Assembly (NCBI RefSeq): GCF_000717655.1
Contig: NZ_JNZY01000024.1
Coordinates: 110,647 to 174,646, forward strand
Length of the DNA: 64,000 nt
From: Streptomyces katrae
Lineage (GTDB): Bacteria; Actinomycetota; Actinomycetes; Streptomycetales; Streptomycetaceae
Direction of reading: 5' to 3'
The notes under the pieces were generated by a model. That model did no database searches and was not told the origin of the DNA. It worked only from the letters and a program-made list of their open reading frames with translations. Shown piece after piece: positions 62,567 to 64,000 of the stretch. The position numbers and the translations under genes are program-made. Position 1 is the first letter of the stretch. Every line of letters begins with the position of its first letter.

Positions 62567-62792
62567 GGGACGCACCTGCTTTCCGGGATCGTCGCGCGGC
62601 CCGGGGTCTGCATGTGCCGGATCCGCGTGGGAACGGCGCCGAGTGCACACGGCCGACGTGCCGCGAACAGCCCGGGCCCCGCACCGGACCGGCTCGGCAG
62701 GGCTTCCCCTCCCCGTTCGACGCTAGAGCAGCCCGCTGCCGTACGCACCCGCTGGGCGGGGCGGCGGAGCGTCGGCCTGCCCGGCCCGTCCA

Positions 62793-63326
62793 TCACCTGA
62801 GGACTTCGAGGGCGCCTGCGCCCGGCTGTCGCACCATGTAGACGTCGACCGGGTCCTGGACTTCCACGGTGAAGCCGTGGCGCTCGTACAACCGTCGGGC
62901 GGCGCTGCCCTGCAGGACGTTCAGGCGGACGCGGACGTCGTCGGCGTCGGCCCGATCCAGCAGTGTGCGCAGGACGGCCGATCCGAGGCCCCGGCCGTGC
63001 AGGGCCGGAGCCAGATAGAAGTGCTCCAGCCACTGCCCCTCGTCGGCCGGGCGTACGGTGACGCAGCCCGCGAAGGCACCGTCGGCGACGATGACCGACG
63101 TGTGCCGCGAGGAGAAGGAATCCCGCAGCCGCTGCCGGACCCGATGCTCGTCGAACCGTCCCAGTCGCTCCAGGTCCGGGCGCATCACCGTTGCCCGCAG
63201 CTCCGCGATCGCCTCGACATCCGTCAGCTCTGCGGGACGCAGCGTCCACTGCGTGGGACGGCCCGACTCGGCCTCCGGAGCCGGGTGGCCCGGCCGTATT
63301 CCGTCCGCCCTCGCACTCGTATGCAT
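62793..63326 (-). CDS. GNAT-family N-acetyltransferase
   Basis: A 177-residue acetyltransferase with WLEHFYLAPALHGRGLGSAVLRTLLDRAD (acetyl-CoA loop HGRGLG) and LNVLQGSAARRLYERHGFTVE, the standard GNAT C-terminal signature. Substrate unknown. ATG 63326. Monocistronic. Confidence 0.92.
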   Translation of the reverse strand: MHTSARADGIRPGHPAPEAESGRPTQWTLRPAELTDVEAIAELRATVMRPDLERLGRFDEHRVRQRLRDSFSSRHTSVIVADGAFAGCVTVRPADEGQWLEHFYLAPALHGRGLGSAVLRTLLDRADADDVRVRLNVLQGSAARRLYERHGFTVEVQDPVDVYMVRQPGAGALEVLR

Positions 63327-63518
63327 GGCCGGAGTATCTCAACGGCCCGCGAGATCGTTCCCTGCCGGCCCGGTGATCTCAGGCCGAGCGCCGCAGGTCG
63401 TCCAGGAGGCCCTCTTGGGTGGCGTCGGGGGTGGAGACGGGCGGCGACCGCGCGGAATCCGGGGATCAAGATGATCGTGCCCCACGCGGACGGCTTCCTG
63501 CCCCATGCCGCCCACCGC

Positions 63519-63722
63519 TCAGGCGGTGTACTCGTTCACGCGCCCGGCCCCGGCGCGGGCCCCGGCGGGGTCGTCGGGGGCGGCGAGCGGTGCTGGGTAC
63601 GAGAGGACGCCGGTGGCGATGGACCTGCGGTCCATCGTGGCGATCGCGCCCGGCCATACCGCGACTGCGGTCCTGGGGGATGAGGTGCTGGTGGACGTCG
63701 ATGCGCGCGGGCCCGTCATTTC
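63519..63722 (-). pseudogene. Decayed amidohydrolase fragment
   Basis: One frame begins ARIDVHQHLIP, the metal-binding start of amidohydrolase-2 enzymes; a second frame continues with MDRRSIATGVLSYPAP and a third-quarter motif RVNEYTA, then stops at 63519. The barrel core and the rest are missing and the frames do not join. It is a relic. Confidence 0.6.
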
Positions 63723-63910
63723 TGCCCGTGCCTCCTCGGGCGCGGGTGCCTGTCGCGGCGACAGCCTGTCCCCGGAACAGCCCCACCGCGGCGCTCGGTG
63801 GCCAGGGCGTGGGGGTGGCGGAATTCCCGCAGGTCAGCCCCCCTCTTGCGGACCGAATCCGCACCGCATGCACGTTCGGCAGCGGGCTTCTATCAAGATC
63901 CATGCACCTC

Positions 63911-63932
63911 GTCAAGCCACGTATTCGAGTGG
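63911..63932. repeat. Dispersed GTCAAGCC element, copy 3
   Basis: GTCAAGCC followed by ACGTATTCGAGTGG; CCAC and GTGG arms enclose GTATTCGA. On the minus strand the TTGAC of this element could serve as a -35 box. Confidence 0.55.
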
Positions 63933-64000
63933 CGTGACGCCCGCTCCCCCACACGGTTTATTGGAACTACGCCCCCACCGGGGAAACCCCCGGAAAACAA

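Overview
The window is high-GC actinobacterial DNA, almost certainly from a Streptomyces or close relative. Evidence is the strong third-position GC bias, frequent GTG starts, and families typical of streptomycetes: an SSI-type protease inhibitor, a SpoIIE phosphatase with an anti-sigma-type kinase domain, a CinY-like protein, DUF1062, DUF5988, an ECF41/SigJ sigma factor and many Tat or Sec exported proteins. No rRNA, tRNA, CRISPR array or complete insertion sequence was seen. The mix of secreted enzymes, one-component regulators and several broken genes looks like accessory or chromosome-arm DNA.

Layout. 1-4.9 kb: a compact minus-strand cluster that looks like an undescribed RiPP (ribosomal peptide) pathway. 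It has a 39-residue precursor with four AVVHNR repeats, a one-protein leader-binding/YcaO cyclodehydratase, an MFS exporter and a GNAT acetyltransferase; a partial response regulator with a degenerate receiver lies beyond. 5-8 kb: VanZ-like protein and an OmpR-type two-component system. 8-24 kb: HxlR/NAD(P)H-binding protein pair, SpoIIE-type signalling protein, DinB-like protein, GtrA-like membrane protein, DUF1062, glycosyltransferase, PucR-type regulator, phospholipase C, cold-shock protein, a decayed region with an Imm50-like gene, class II glutamine amidotransferase and CinY-like protein. 24-26 kb: TetR/SDR pair with two matching operators, then a nitrobindin-like protein.

27.3-29.7 kb holds the second standout: a macro-domain gene followed by a uracil-DNA-glycosylase-like/ADP-ribosyltransferase fusion. 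A sequence matching the LexA-independent DNA-damage promoter (RecA-NDp, PafBC type) stands in front. This suggests a DNA-damage-induced ADP-ribosylation system with its own macro-domain reader or eraser. 30-44 kb: MBL hydrolase, exported trypsin-like protease, a deleted hydroxyacid dehydrogenase, a translationally coupled pair of bacterial dynamins, PIG-L deacetylase, an XRE/NB-ARC/TPR regulator and a SodC-like protein. 43-54 kb: M20 amidohydrolase with DUF5988, TetR and saccharopine-dehydrogenase-like pair, SigJ with a divergent membrane protein, a frameshifted phytase, a NUDIX protein and a NarL-type two-component system. 54-64 kb: serine hydrolase, three-repeat ricin lectin, SSI, small secreted proteins, a VOC-ArsR-SRPBCC operon with a near-ideal operator, an atypical tryptophan-dioxygenase-like protein, membrane protein, GNAT and a decayed amidohydrolase.

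Co-working groups are local: the RiPP cluster, the macro/UDG-ART pair, the dynamin pair, and regulator-target pairs (HxlR, TetR, ArsR, SigJ, the two two-component systems). At least six gene remnants show active decay. All functional assignments come from reading the translated sequence and remembered family motifs; no database search was run.
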